From Furcasterigmium furcatum (taxonomy: Eukaryota > Ascomycota > Sordariomycetes > Glomerellales > Plectosphaerellaceae), in the NCBI GenBank assembly GCA_001599815.1, contig BCIA01000002.1:5429626-5493625 (forward strand): DNA of 64,000 nt, written 5' to 3'. A model generated the notes under the pieces. The model worked only from the letters and a program-made list of their open reading frames with translations, searched no databases and was not told where the DNA came from. Positions within the stretch are counted from its first letter, which is position 1. The number at the start of each line of letters is the position of its first letter. Shown in pieces: positions 34,110 through 44,285 of this stretch. The position numbers were made by a program, and so were the translations under genes.

Positions 34110-37100
34110 GTTGGAGATATATGTACATGAATACGGGGACAAGACCTATGACAGCAGAAGAAGAGGCAGCAAGGGCGAGGTGGCGGCCATGGACAAAGCT
34201 TCTGCTCGGTAGGTACCCTCGCCGCCGGGGGGTGTGAGAGGGAGAGAGGGGAGGACGGACGGGACGGGGAGGAAGCTCGGTCGGTCAAGTCCCCAGCGAA
34301 GTGCTTGGACGGCGGGCAGCAAGTGGAAGGGGTGTACAAGTAGATGGAAGAGGGCGAAAGACAGTCCAGACGGCTAATTGGGTGCTATGATGACATGCGC
34401 GAGTCGGTGTACGGGGTCGGTCTCGTTGCGGCGCGCGGTGGTTCGAGGAGGTGTTCCCGGCGCAATGGTTCCCAGACCGGGGGATGGGGAGGAGAGAGGG
34501 AAGAGAATAGGCGATTCGGCCGCGCCCACGCTGAGAGTTGACAGGAGCCCGAGACCACAGTTTCGCACACACCAAGCTGTGTGATCAGCGGTTGGGCAGA
34601 GATGGATGGAGCCTCGCCGCGTGCTGGGTCGGCAGTCGAGCGGGTGGTTGTCGAACTTCTTTGGTTCGGGGCGCGCTCGGTTTTCCAGGAAGTACCTTTG
34701 TACCAGAAGGGCCTGGTCCCGGGAGGTGGGTGGCCAGGGGTGTAGGCGGAGGAAGCGTGGCAAAGACAAGGTGAGAAAAAAAAAGAGCCTGGATGCCGCG
34801 GAGAGGAGGAGGTGGTGGTAGGTACCTCGAGGGTTGGTTGGGAGATGGATGTTGGACACACGAAGATTGGAGGTGGGCGGCGGAGGTTGTGTTGGAAACC
34901 CGAGCAAGGGCAAAGGCGGTCTGGAGGGGGGTTAACCGCAGAACCGGGCAGTGGCAGGAAAAGGAAGGGCCGCCGGGAAGGCGCGCTCGCTGTGGTATGA
35001 ACTTTCCCAAGTCCCTAGTCCCTACCGACCTGACCCCGGAGCAGGGGGTCCCCTACCTGGTGGACCGCGCCTGCCTCGACTTTTTTCGACCTTGGGGCGT
35101 GCCGTTACGTCGTGGCTTCCGCGCAATGTACTCGACCGGGGGGCTTGCGTTTAACCTTCCAAGGTGCTGGAAGGAACGGCCGCTGTGGCTGGGAAGGCAT
35201 CAGGGATGGGAGCGAACCGAAGCCTCGAAAACATCGCATCGGGGCGGAGGGCGCGCTGTATGGACCGCGAATCTTCAGCGTCCATCTCCTTCCCGCATCG
35301 CATCGCGCCGATTTCCCAGCAAGTGTCCTCCTCTTCCGCCTCCCGGAAAACCGGTTCTCGGGAAGCGGTGAGAGTCATCTGATTCTCACTTTGCGACCAA
35401 ATCTGCATCAGCTTCCACCAGACAGTCGACGACGCGCTAATTCTCACCGACCTTCTTGTCATTGACTGCCAAAGAAACTATTATGGCCACCGACTCGTGG
35501 TTAGCAGCGGGATATCCGCTCACAACTCCAGCTAGCACCCGCTCGAGCTAGAGCGTCTCGGACCCGAGCTGAGGGCTGTCGGCAAGTGAGGTGGTAGGTA
35601 CAACAAGCGCAAGTACCTGGAGGAGGAGGAGGGGGTGTGTCTTCCAGCCCCTCGGTCGGTTCTCATCTCGCTCATCTGGCAATCTCTCGCCATCGCTCAC
35701 ACTGGCTTCGAGATCAAGTACAGCCGCCTCATGTCAATTGCCGACTGCAGCTGCCAGATCTACGACATGTCTCCTGTCATGGTCACTGCCAACTCTGTCA
35801 TACGGCGTCACGACAGTGTCTTCAGTCCCGGGAAAAATGCCTCCTCCAAGACATTGTCTTTGGGCGCCGCAGAAGTACACAGTACAATTCCTCCGCCGGC
35901 TGGGGATCGACGGCGGGCGCCGACTCGTGACCGCTGACACGTTTTCAGGCACATCGCCCCTCTCCACCTCCGGTCCGTTCCCCCTCCACAGCCGCTGGCC
36001 TGGCGCAACACAACAGCGCCGTTTGGAGTCTATCCGACGACCTCCCAGTTCTCTCTGCGACAATCTCCTCCTCTCGAGATATTCGCAAGCGTGCGCTGGG
36101 AAAGCCCGAGCGCATCGCCACGAAACTTTCGAGAAGGTTCAACTGGCCGCAACCCGACTGGCCACGGCAATTACTCCTCACTTCTTCCAGGATTATGAGC
36201 TCGTGGCTGTAGCGAGGTGATTCGGGATGGATGGCACACATCCACCCATTGGCCACACCCAGTCGGCTCCCAAATCCCGACAATTGTCGCCAATTGTCGA
36301 TCACAGGTCTTGATCCCTGAGCTCCACCTACTACAGACACATGCTCTGTCTCTATACATAGTCGGGCATAGTGAAAATGGTGAGCCCAAACTTGACGAAC
36401 CGGAGAGCACCTGCTGCCAACTTTTGCCCTTGGCCAGATCAGCTCTGGCGGAGGACGCCTCTCCTCTAGTGTCTACCCCATAATATTACCATGAGGAACC
36501 GAACCATTCCTTTGCTCGGCTGCGGCCCACGGGCAAGGGTACTTGTGGGAGGAACGGGCAAGTACAAGTTGGAAATGCGGAGCACCCAAAGATTGGGTCA
36601 GGCTTTCGGGGCTGTCTTCGAGGAATCTGGCCAAGATCATTGCCAGAGAGGCCACCAATGGCCTCATGGAACGCTACCATCTTGGAAGCAGACCAGACCG
36701 GGTCTGATGAAGGCACAATTTGCGAAGAAGCCACTGCCAAGCCTAATGACATTTCGGCGAGACAGGGTGGAGCGGATGACGGCCAAGGGGGACTTTGTAC
36801 CCTCGTTGATATCTCGATGACGAACTTTGGGAGATTCAACAGCAGACACGGTGATTGCGAATCCTACGTCACATTCTCAAAACACCAAGACAAGACAATA
36901 CCTGCTCAGTCCTCCGCTCCAGGCCGTCGTTCTTGCCGGCGTTGTGGCCTGACAGCGAGTCCCGGATCGCGCCATGATACGAGTCAGCGACGAAATATAT
37001 ACCTCACCATGCCCTCGGACGCCAATATTACTGCGAGGCGAGGAGTCCTGTCAGTGCCCGTTACGACTGAAGTACTTGCATCTCCGTTTTCTGTTGTATT

Positions 37101-38622
37101 TTTGAGACTCCCCGCAGCTCCTCGGCGAACTCGTGTTTCATCACAGATCTGCCCAGGTCTCGCCGAGCACCTCAAGACCGGGTTGACCGGTGAGCAGCTG
37201 AAAGCACGACTCGGACAAACCACACCGCAGCAAAGGAGTGCCCCCGATGCTCTTATCAATCTTCGTCGCCTCTTGTACGAGGAAGAGTACGTGCACTTGT
37301 TGACCGTCAAATCGCACCCTTGACGCAAAATCAGCCTCCCGTCTATGTGGCCAATAGGGCGCGCAGAAGGCACCCGATTCCATGGCCACAGGTCCTGGGT
37401 GTGCCGCAGGTTATGCCCACTTTGCGCCCCCTTCTGTCGTTTCTCATTTTGGGGGCGAGGATGTCCAGGATGCAAGATGCTGCAGGTGGGAGATGGACTG
37501 CCCAGAATCCTGGGTCGGCTGAGAGGCCCCGTCACACAATGAGGGTTGATTCAAGCAGGGCGTGGATGGGCGTAAGCCTGTGATGGCCACGATCAAATGC
37601 AGAACGGAGGCGATCTGGTCATCAAGCTGCTGCTCTCGTGCCTGCTCCCGACAAGCGCGACAACCTGTCACAACGCACCCCAGATTCGGGGGGAGCCGGC
37701 AGCCGAGGTCGACAGCCACGGCACCAATCCCGAACTGCGTTGTTACCAGTCCTGCACTCGTCTCCCCTTTGGGCCTTGATCCATTAAAACCTACGGAGTC
37801 CGTCTCGGACCGGGAACAATCTCGTCGTTGCCTGGATCTGTACAGTACTGAGGCGCGGTATTATTACTGGTGGTGCTCTAATAAGTAATTATTCAGAGGC
37901 CCGAGGCATCCGGTGGCCTGATCTTCTCCACGCCCGCAGCGTCCAATGCTGCGGTAGCATCCCCTCGCCTCGCTGTGCCTCTCGGGCGTCTGACTTGACT
38001 CGACGCAACGCACGCTCTTGGAAGCTTTGATGTCACATGACCAAAATGGCACCAAAGGCGTGGTTGGGGAGTGGGCCGCCGAGAGCGTGGCCATTGCATT
38101 TCATCATTCAGATGAAGCATGAACTCGCACCCCCGGGGTTTGCTGGCGATGGGAGACGGCTCCTCCGAGACCTCCTCTCCTCCCTCCCCTCCCTGTGCTT
38201 GCGCCGATCTTGATGCCCAACGCCTGCAACGGCGATGCAGCAGCAAGATCGAGTCAGGAAAACCTCGGAGGAACCAAGCTGCAATCTTTTTAGCTTTTGG
38301 AGGGTCCTTGTCAATTGCCGCGCGCACACGAAGCTGGGGAGGGGCTGGCTCGTCGAGTCAGTGCCCTGCCTGCACACAAGGTTTCTGGGTAGCGATTGGG
38401 CGCTGACTTGATGCCAGGCACTGCGCAGCGGGCTGTCCGTGATCGACAGGGTCTACTAGCTAGCTTTCCTGCAGACTCGCTTCGAGGGGTTCTCGAGATT
38501 TGAGACACGGCGACAGCGAGCGGGCTCCTCGTCACGCCGAGATGAGGGGTGATTTGACGGGCGCGGCGGCGTTCGCGCTATGCATGCACGCATCCATACT
38601 TGATGTACCGATCCAGAACTCG
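34110..38622. other. 4.5 kb without a recognised gene, upstream of the regulator
   Basis: The first 1.3 kb is strongly purine-rich on the plus strand (pyrimidine-rich on the coding strand of the regulator), the usual look of a long fungal 5' leader or promoter. The rest contains open frames up to about 230 codons on both strands (for example around 36640-37323), but none shows a domain, a fungal codon pattern or splice-consistent extension. A long non-coding transcript is possible. I see no repeat or transposon remnant. Confidence 0.45.
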
Positions 38623-39363
38623 TCAGTCGTCGTCGAGATCGGTCAGTTTTTGCCTCTTGCGCCGCCGCGAGGACACAGAGCCGGCGACGCTGGCTGTTGA
38701 TCCACGCCTCGAGCGAGAGGCCGGGGGCGGCACGGCGTCATCTCCGGGAGAAGGTCCGCCAGGCTCTTCATGTCCCTGGGTGAAGACTAGGTCGCCGTGG
38801 CGGCCGAGGATATCCCGGCCAGCCTCTTCAAGGAGGATGCCAAAGGCGAGCAAGGCGGTCTCGTCCATGCTATTCTCATCAATGCCGTGACCGGCGACGC
38901 GGGCCTGGCCGGTGCTCGTACTACGCAGGGCGGAGTAGTAGTGGCTCGAGTACAGGTGGACAGCCTTGAGGAGGTCGCTATCTGGCAGGGCAGAGGGGTT
39001 GGACAGGTCCCGGTCATGGGCCATGTAGATGTCATGCTCCGCGTAGCGTGGTGGTGCGGTGCTTGGGCGGAAGAGGGCTTCTTCCGGTGCTAGGGCGGCG
39101 GTGCTATGGAATGAGTGCCGCAGCCGAGGAGGGCGGTCTGCCACGAGCCGTGTGTCGTCGAGGCAGACCGAATTTGAGGTGACACGGCCTGTTGCGGTCA
39201 GTCAGCATGGTGTTTGCCGCGCGGTGGGAGGGACAGGAGCGAGCTCACCTGCCACGGCATTATAGACGTTTGCGTGCTGGCTATGGAGATGTTTGTATGC
39301 TGGTGGTTCGGCATGTTTGCTGCTTGAGCTGATGGACGCGCGGCGCCGTCCGTTGAAGGCCAT
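38623..39363 (-). CDS. Unrecognised protein, probably nuclear
   Basis: Exons 39363-39249 and 39188-38623 with a 60-nt phase-1 intron give 226 residues. The start lies in MAFNGRRRASISSSSKH, a basic Ser-rich N-terminus. The middle is helical with DSDLLKAVHLYSSHYYSAL and MDETALLAFGILLEEAGRD, and looks like the only folded part. The end is a basic cluster followed by an acidic tail (SSRRRKRQKLTDLDDD), which suggests a nuclear localisation signal. I do not recognise the family. It is divergent from the CSA-like gene across 316 bases, so the two may be co-regulated. Confidence 0.72.
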
Positions 39364-39679
39364 GGTAAGTTCGCCTTTGTTTTTTGTGTATTCCCGCCCC
39401 TGGTATGGTGGCGGTGTGGGATATTTCTGGTGCCTCGAGGACGGCTGCCCTCTGTTGTGTAAGTTGACAGCTGCGAGACTGACTTGGTGATGAGAGTGAA
39501 GCTCCAGGCGGGATGCCGATGAAAAGTGGGTCAGCAACTGGCACAGGGAAAAAGCGGGGCATCGACCCTCGGTGCGCCTTCCAGAGTACATCTGTCTGAC
39601 GGAGAGAAACATCTTCAGTCCTCCAACGACCTACCGTACAAAGTTACACAACGCTGCGACTGTCGGATGACCCCAATGA
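39364..39679. other. Shared divergent promoter, 316 bp
   Basis: Lies between the start codons of the unrecognised nuclear-looking gene (leftward) and the CSA-like gene (rightward). No TATA box on either strand; a compact bidirectional promoter is likely. Confidence 0.5.
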
Positions 39680-41186
39680 ATGCAGTCCCGGCTCTATGCT
39701 CGCTCTTCGGGTGACCTGAGCCACACGGCTCTCGCCAGGACCACCTCGACAGAGCTCCTCCGAAGCTTCGGGCTCGCGCCTCAGCACCGCTTCGATGGCG
39801 ACGTTCTGCACGATGACGACCTTGCGCCGCCGGGCGTGTGGGCGCATCGCGAAGGCGTGAATGCCCTGGCGCTCGACAAGTTCGACGGTCGGCTGTAAGC
39901 CTTCTTTGCCCCTCACTGCCGCTGTGCCTCGCCTGACACCCACCCGTAGGCTGCTGTCTGGCGGCGCTGATGGAAGCATCAAGCTCTGGGACCTTGACGA
40001 CTGCGCCAACCCTCACGACCAGCATACCTTCCGACCAGTCGCCCGAGCTGCCCGAACCTTCCGCGAAGGAAAAGAAGACGACGGACACAGCCATGGCATC
40101 ACACACCTGGGGTTCTACCCCTTCGATTCCGACGCCTTCCTCTCGAGTTCCTTCGACCGCTCCCTGAAGCTCTGGTCGACCACCCAGATGACGGTCTCGG
40201 CAAGCTTCCCCATCAACAGCACAATCTACAGCCATGCCACGAGCCCGATAGCGGACCATTTACTGGTCGCCTGCGCCACGCAGCACTCGTCGGTTCGCCT
40301 CGTCGATCTCAAGTCCGGCTCGGCGCTGCAGTCCCTCGTCGCACACGGCGGCGCGGTCCTGTCAGTAGCCTGGAGCCCGCGACACGAACACGTCCTCGCC
40401 AGCGGTCACATGGACGGCAGGGTGCGCATCTGGGACATCCGCCGCGCCGGCGGGGTGATAGCCATGCTCGACCAGGAGGACAGTCTCGGCGTCGTGCATC
40501 GCTTTGATCACACCATGGCCTCCGGGCAGTCCTGGAAGGCGTCGCAGCACTCTCGTGCGTCCGCCAGGGCGCACGATGACGGCGTGAACGGTCTCTGCTG
40601 GACCGACGACGGGAAGTACCTCGTCTCGGCCGGACTCGACCGGCGCATCCACGTCTGGGACGCGGCGACGGGCGCCAACACCCTGGCCAGCTTTGGCTCG
40701 TCCATCCAGAACCGCCAGGCTGGCACGGTCAACATGTTCGCCTCGCCCTCGGGCTGCACCCGCGCGCGCGGCGACCTGCTCTTCTGGCCGAACGAGCAGG
40801 AGATCCTCGTCATGGACCTCCACGAGGGCACGCTGGTCTCCCGCCTGCGCGTGCCAGGGGGCAACGCCCCGTCGGCCAACCAGAGCGGCGGCGGCGGCGG
40901 CCTCAACTTCAACAAGAACCGCACCATGGCCATGGTCTGGCGCGGCGCGGGCGGCCAGGGCCTCCAGGGCGGCGCGGCCATGGGCGGCGGCAGTTCGTTC
41001 GGCGCCGTCTACTCGGCGCATTTGGACGGCCAGATCCGTGCCTGGATGCCCCGGCTTGCAGGGCCGCAGGTCGACGACACGGGCGAGGATCCCCAGGACG
41101 AGGACGAGCTGAGCCGCAGGCGGAAGCGCAAGGCGGTGGACGACGCCTACAGGAGCCTGATGGGTAGGCAGGTGACCTTCAACTAG
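39680..41186 (+). CDS. ERCC8: CSA/ERCC8-like WD40 protein (transcription-coupled repair)
   Basis: Exons 39680-39894 and 39950-41186 with a 55-nt phase-2 intron encode 483 residues. WD repeats are visible as GSIKLWDLD, SFDRSLKLWST, SSVRLVDLKSG, GRVRIWDIRRAGG and LDRRIHVWDAATG. The order, with HXXGVNALALDKFDGRLLLSGG near the start and a HDDGVNGLCWTDDGKYLVSAG block, is that of Cockayne syndrome A protein (yeast Rad28). CSA is the substrate receptor of a Cul4-DDB1 ubiquitin ligase that acts on stalled RNA polymerase II. A Gly-rich loop (GGGGGLNFNKN) and a Gly/Ala/Gln-rich stretch interrupt the last blades. The end is basic and acidic (SRRRKRKAVDDAY). An upstream extension of the second exon's open frame is not used because it crosses the intron. 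Confidence 0.88.
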
Positions 41187-42198
41187 GTAGGGCGGATATC
41201 CTAGGCACTGGCAGCAAATATCACGCCGCTTCTCTTTCCGTCGTGCTGCATCACGATCCTGGGCCGCCATCGTCTTGTGAAATTGATCCATAGCCTGTCA
41301 TCGCATCCTCCTGACAGCCTGCGCTCCACTTGGTTCATCCTCGAATCCTCCGAGGCCATGTTTCCACACCCCGGAGGCCACTATTGCGGCCGCAAGTCCG
41401 CCGCTTTGACGTCTCGGCAACGCGCCAGGAACGGGGTCTTACACCATACCACCTGGCTAGAGATGGAAACCCGCTCGCTCCGACGCGTCAGGTCCCTGAA
41501 GAACCCACGAGGACGGGCAAGACATGCCGTCATTCGACAACACGATCGTCCGTCATCACCTCACCGCTGTCCACCCGGAGTACCACTTCGTCATGCTAAC
41601 CAGCATTGGCCGCCGCGCCGCCCGGTCTCCGGCTAAGGCTGTTCCGTCCCCTCTGGAGCTGGATGTCCTGCATTAGCGACCGCCCCGGGGCTAGTCGACG
41701 TCCTATAATAGGGCACAGGCGTACAGGGACAGGCAGGCCACTACCGCTTAGAGGCGAGGCTGACGACAATGGGCCGATAATCCGGCCCAGGCGGTGTGCT
41801 GGTAATTAAATGAGATGTATTTCCCGACCTGAAACTACGCGGGGAGCGAGGGGAGAGAAAATGAGGCGGCGGTACGAAGTGCTTGGTACTGTAGCAGTAG
41901 ATCACGCCTTGGTCACGCGGCGGCACGGGGGAGGGAGATCAGACAGCAGATACACATAGATTGGCAAGATTGACCACGGTCACGCCCCCTGGTTCCTTGT
42001 GAGAGGTGACTGCACCCCCTTGGAGCATCCATTCCTGTGTACCGTGCAGTGGTGCTGGCTGCTACCGTAACAATGGAGAAGAAACCATCAGTGGCGTTCA
42101 GCCTCACGAACGTCGACTGCGACATCGTTGCTTCTTCCCCCAGAGCTTAGCCGCCGACTGGGTCGCCGCGCCAGCCATCACCGTTGCTTCTTCCTCGC
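41187..42198. other. Intergenic between convergent genes
   Basis: About 1 kb holding the 3' regions of the CSA-like gene and the leftward But2-like gene. No gene recognised. Confidence 0.5.
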
Positions 42199-43371
42199 TC
42201 ACTCTGCGGTCAGCGCGGGCCCAGGCCTCGCCGGCGGCCCCTCGTCGAGATCGCTGCCGCAGCCGACGATATACGCGCCGACGGCGTCCCGAGCGCCAGC
42301 CTGCCTCCCGACGCCGCCCTGCGTGAACTCGAGGCTCCAGCCGTTGACGCCCGTGGCGATGAAGCTGACGTTCCTGTTCGTCCTGCGGTCGTTGTCGACC
42401 ATGCAGTCGAAGGAGCCACCGTAGACGTTCTCGCCGGGCGTGAGCTGCACGAGGTCCACGGGCTCCCAGAAGACGTCCCTGTGCGTGTCGTAGACATGCC
42501 AGAAGCGCATGCCGCCGTCGGAGAGCTGTTGCTGCTCCATGCCGCTCCATTTGAAGCACGCGTAGTTGTCAGGCAGCTCGCTGCAGAAGGGGAAGCGGAA
42601 CTGAACGGCGCAGAGTCGAGGCGAACCGTCCGTGTGGTGCGGGAAGTCGCGGGGCTGCATGGTGAACTCGAACAGCGTGCTCTCCGCCTCGGTGATGGTG
42701 CCGTTGCCGTCCGGGTTGAGGTAGAATTTGTTCCCGAAGCTGCCGTTGCCAACCCGGTTCGGAGGGATGGCGGGCGATCTGTCGGTCATCTGGCACCGTT
42801 CCTCGATGGACGTGACGGCGGCCGGCTGGGCTTCCGTTGTATCAGGCCGGACGGACTTGACAAAGGCCGGCTTGCTGTAGGTATCTGGGGCACTGCAGGC
42901 ATCGGTGCCGTTGAGCAGGAGGAGCTTGAAGTCGAAGCAGTATTCGCCTTCGTACTCGCTCGAGTAGAGCTCGAGGCTGCCGTCACTGGAGCCAAAGGAG
43001 GTACAGGCAACAAAGCTGTCCCGGCCGTCGTAGGTCAGCTGCTTGCTGCTGTCGGTGTTGGCAGTGAGGGAGAAGGAGTTGAAGCTCGGGACGCCGCTGA
43101 AGCACTGGAACTGCTTCGTGACGCTCTGGATGAAGCAGTTGTTGCCCACGCCGTCCTGGAGGAGGCCGTTCTCCTGGTTGAGGCAGAAGTAGGCTTGCTC
43201 GAGGTCGCTGTTGACGCGCAGGTCACCATTCGTGCCCTCCTTGACCGTGACAGTGTCCGAGCCGCTGACGGCCGAGAGCGAGAAGCAGCACGAAGATGAA
43301 GCATGGTGAGGAGCTGCGGCTGCGCTCCAGGCCGTGAAGATGACCGCGAGGGGCGTGAATCGAGAGAGCAT
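42199..43371 (-). CDS. Secreted But2-C-terminal-domain-like protein
   Basis: Single exon of 390 residues. The N-terminus (MLSRFTPLAVIFTAWSAAAAP) is a clear signal peptide with a cleavage site near residue 20. About 16 cysteines are spread through the mature part, which suits a disulphide-bonded secreted protein. The C-terminal half, with STLFEFTMQPRDFP, LCAVQFRFPFC and NYACFKWSGMEQQQL, resembles the But2 C-terminal domain found in many extracellular fungal proteins; despite its name this domain is not evidence for ubiquitin binding here. There is no GPI-type hydrophobic tail. Several N-x-S/T sites are visible. Function unknown; a cell-wall or host-surface role is possible but not shown. Confidence 0.78.
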   Translation of the reverse strand: MLSRFTPLAVIFTAWSAAAAPHHASSSCCFSLSAVSGSDTVTVKEGTNGDLRVNSDLEQAYFCLNQENGLLQDGVGNNCFIQSVTKQFQCFSGVPSFNSFSLTANTDSSKQLTYDGRDSFVACTSFGSSDGSLELYSSEYEGEYCFDFKLLLLNGTDACSAPDTYSKPAFVKSVRPDTTEAQPAAVTSIEERCQMTDRSPAIPPNRVGNGSFGNKFYLNPDGNGTITEAESTLFEFTMQPRDFPHHTDGSPRLCAVQFRFPFCSELPDNYACFKWSGMEQQQLSDGGMRFWHVYDTHRDVFWEPVDLVQLTPGENVYGGSFDCMVDNDRRTNRNVSFIATGVNGWSLEFTQGGVGRQAGARDAVGAYIVGCGSDLDEGPPARPGPALTAE

Positions 43372-44285
43372 GACGACAAGTGTTCTGATACTATGCTTGG
43401 ATGTGTGTGCTAGAGGCCCAAGGAAACAATAAGGTACTTAGGAAGTAGACTCGTTGTCGATGAACCCAATCTCATGAACGTCGAGATTCTACGCCGCTTA
43501 AGTATGCCGATCTTGAGGCGACTGACTCGGGAGGAGCTTGCCGTCTCGTCCAACACAGATCAGCACTTGCCGTAGACTCGATAGCAACGGAGAGCACAGA
43601 GAAGCCACGCCCATCATCGGCCAGACTCGACGATGCAGCTTGCCGCCGGATCTCCCCGGCCATCTCAGGCGATCCGGCCCTGGGACCTGACAGCATGCTG
43701 CTCCCCAAGATACAAAATCACCAATGTGGACAAAATCAAGTGGAAATCGTCTTTGTTTGTTTGTTGACGATGTTCACGACCAAGCTTGGTGTTGCGGTGT
43801 CTCGTTGTCTGGTACACATGTGCTGCTCTGTTGTGGGATGGAAACCAGACGACGAGGCAGACAGGGCACCTCAAGGACAATAATAGCCCAATGTCTTGCA
43901 GCAGACAGAGTCAGGGCACAGCCCGGCGGCGCTTCTGCTTCATCACGGAGGTGACACTTGTTCAGATTTGATTCCCGGGACTGTGGCACCGAGGCTACGA
44001 CGGAGCTGCCCGCGGGGTCGGACAGAGCCATGACATTGCCCAATAACGGCCGAGATGTCGCCGTCCGGGTCGCCTGTCAGGGCAACGTGGGAAGCCCCTG
44101 GACTCGAAGCAAGCCTGCAGATTGCACCGGGAGGGACGCGAAGACATGTGATGAAGCGTCGAGTATTCGACATTGACAAACAACTTCCTGTTGTAGAACC
44201 TACAAGTCAGCTTCTGTTGCTGAGCTACGTGCGCGCACGAACTTTGCATCCGTAACTTCTCCTACACAGGCCCCGGATCAAGCCT
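43372..44285. other. Intergenic, promoter of the secreted protein gene
   Basis: Separates the start of the leftward secreted-protein gene from the 3' end of the leftward helicase gene. No gene recognised. Confidence 0.5.

Noticed and set aside
33560..34237. Long plus-strand open frame antisense to the regulator's first exon
   Set aside because: It is the complement of a Pro/His/Gln-rich exon with clear splice sites on the minus strand; its own translation is low-complexity.
36640..37323. 227-codon plus-strand frame in the gene-free interval
   Set aside because: Translation lacks hydrophobic core patterns or motifs, and several overlapping frames of similar length exist on both strands.
40362..41291. 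309-codon minus-strand frame opposite the CSA-like gene
   Set aside because: Antisense of WD40 exon 2; composition is that of a GC-rich shadow frame and it has no domain.
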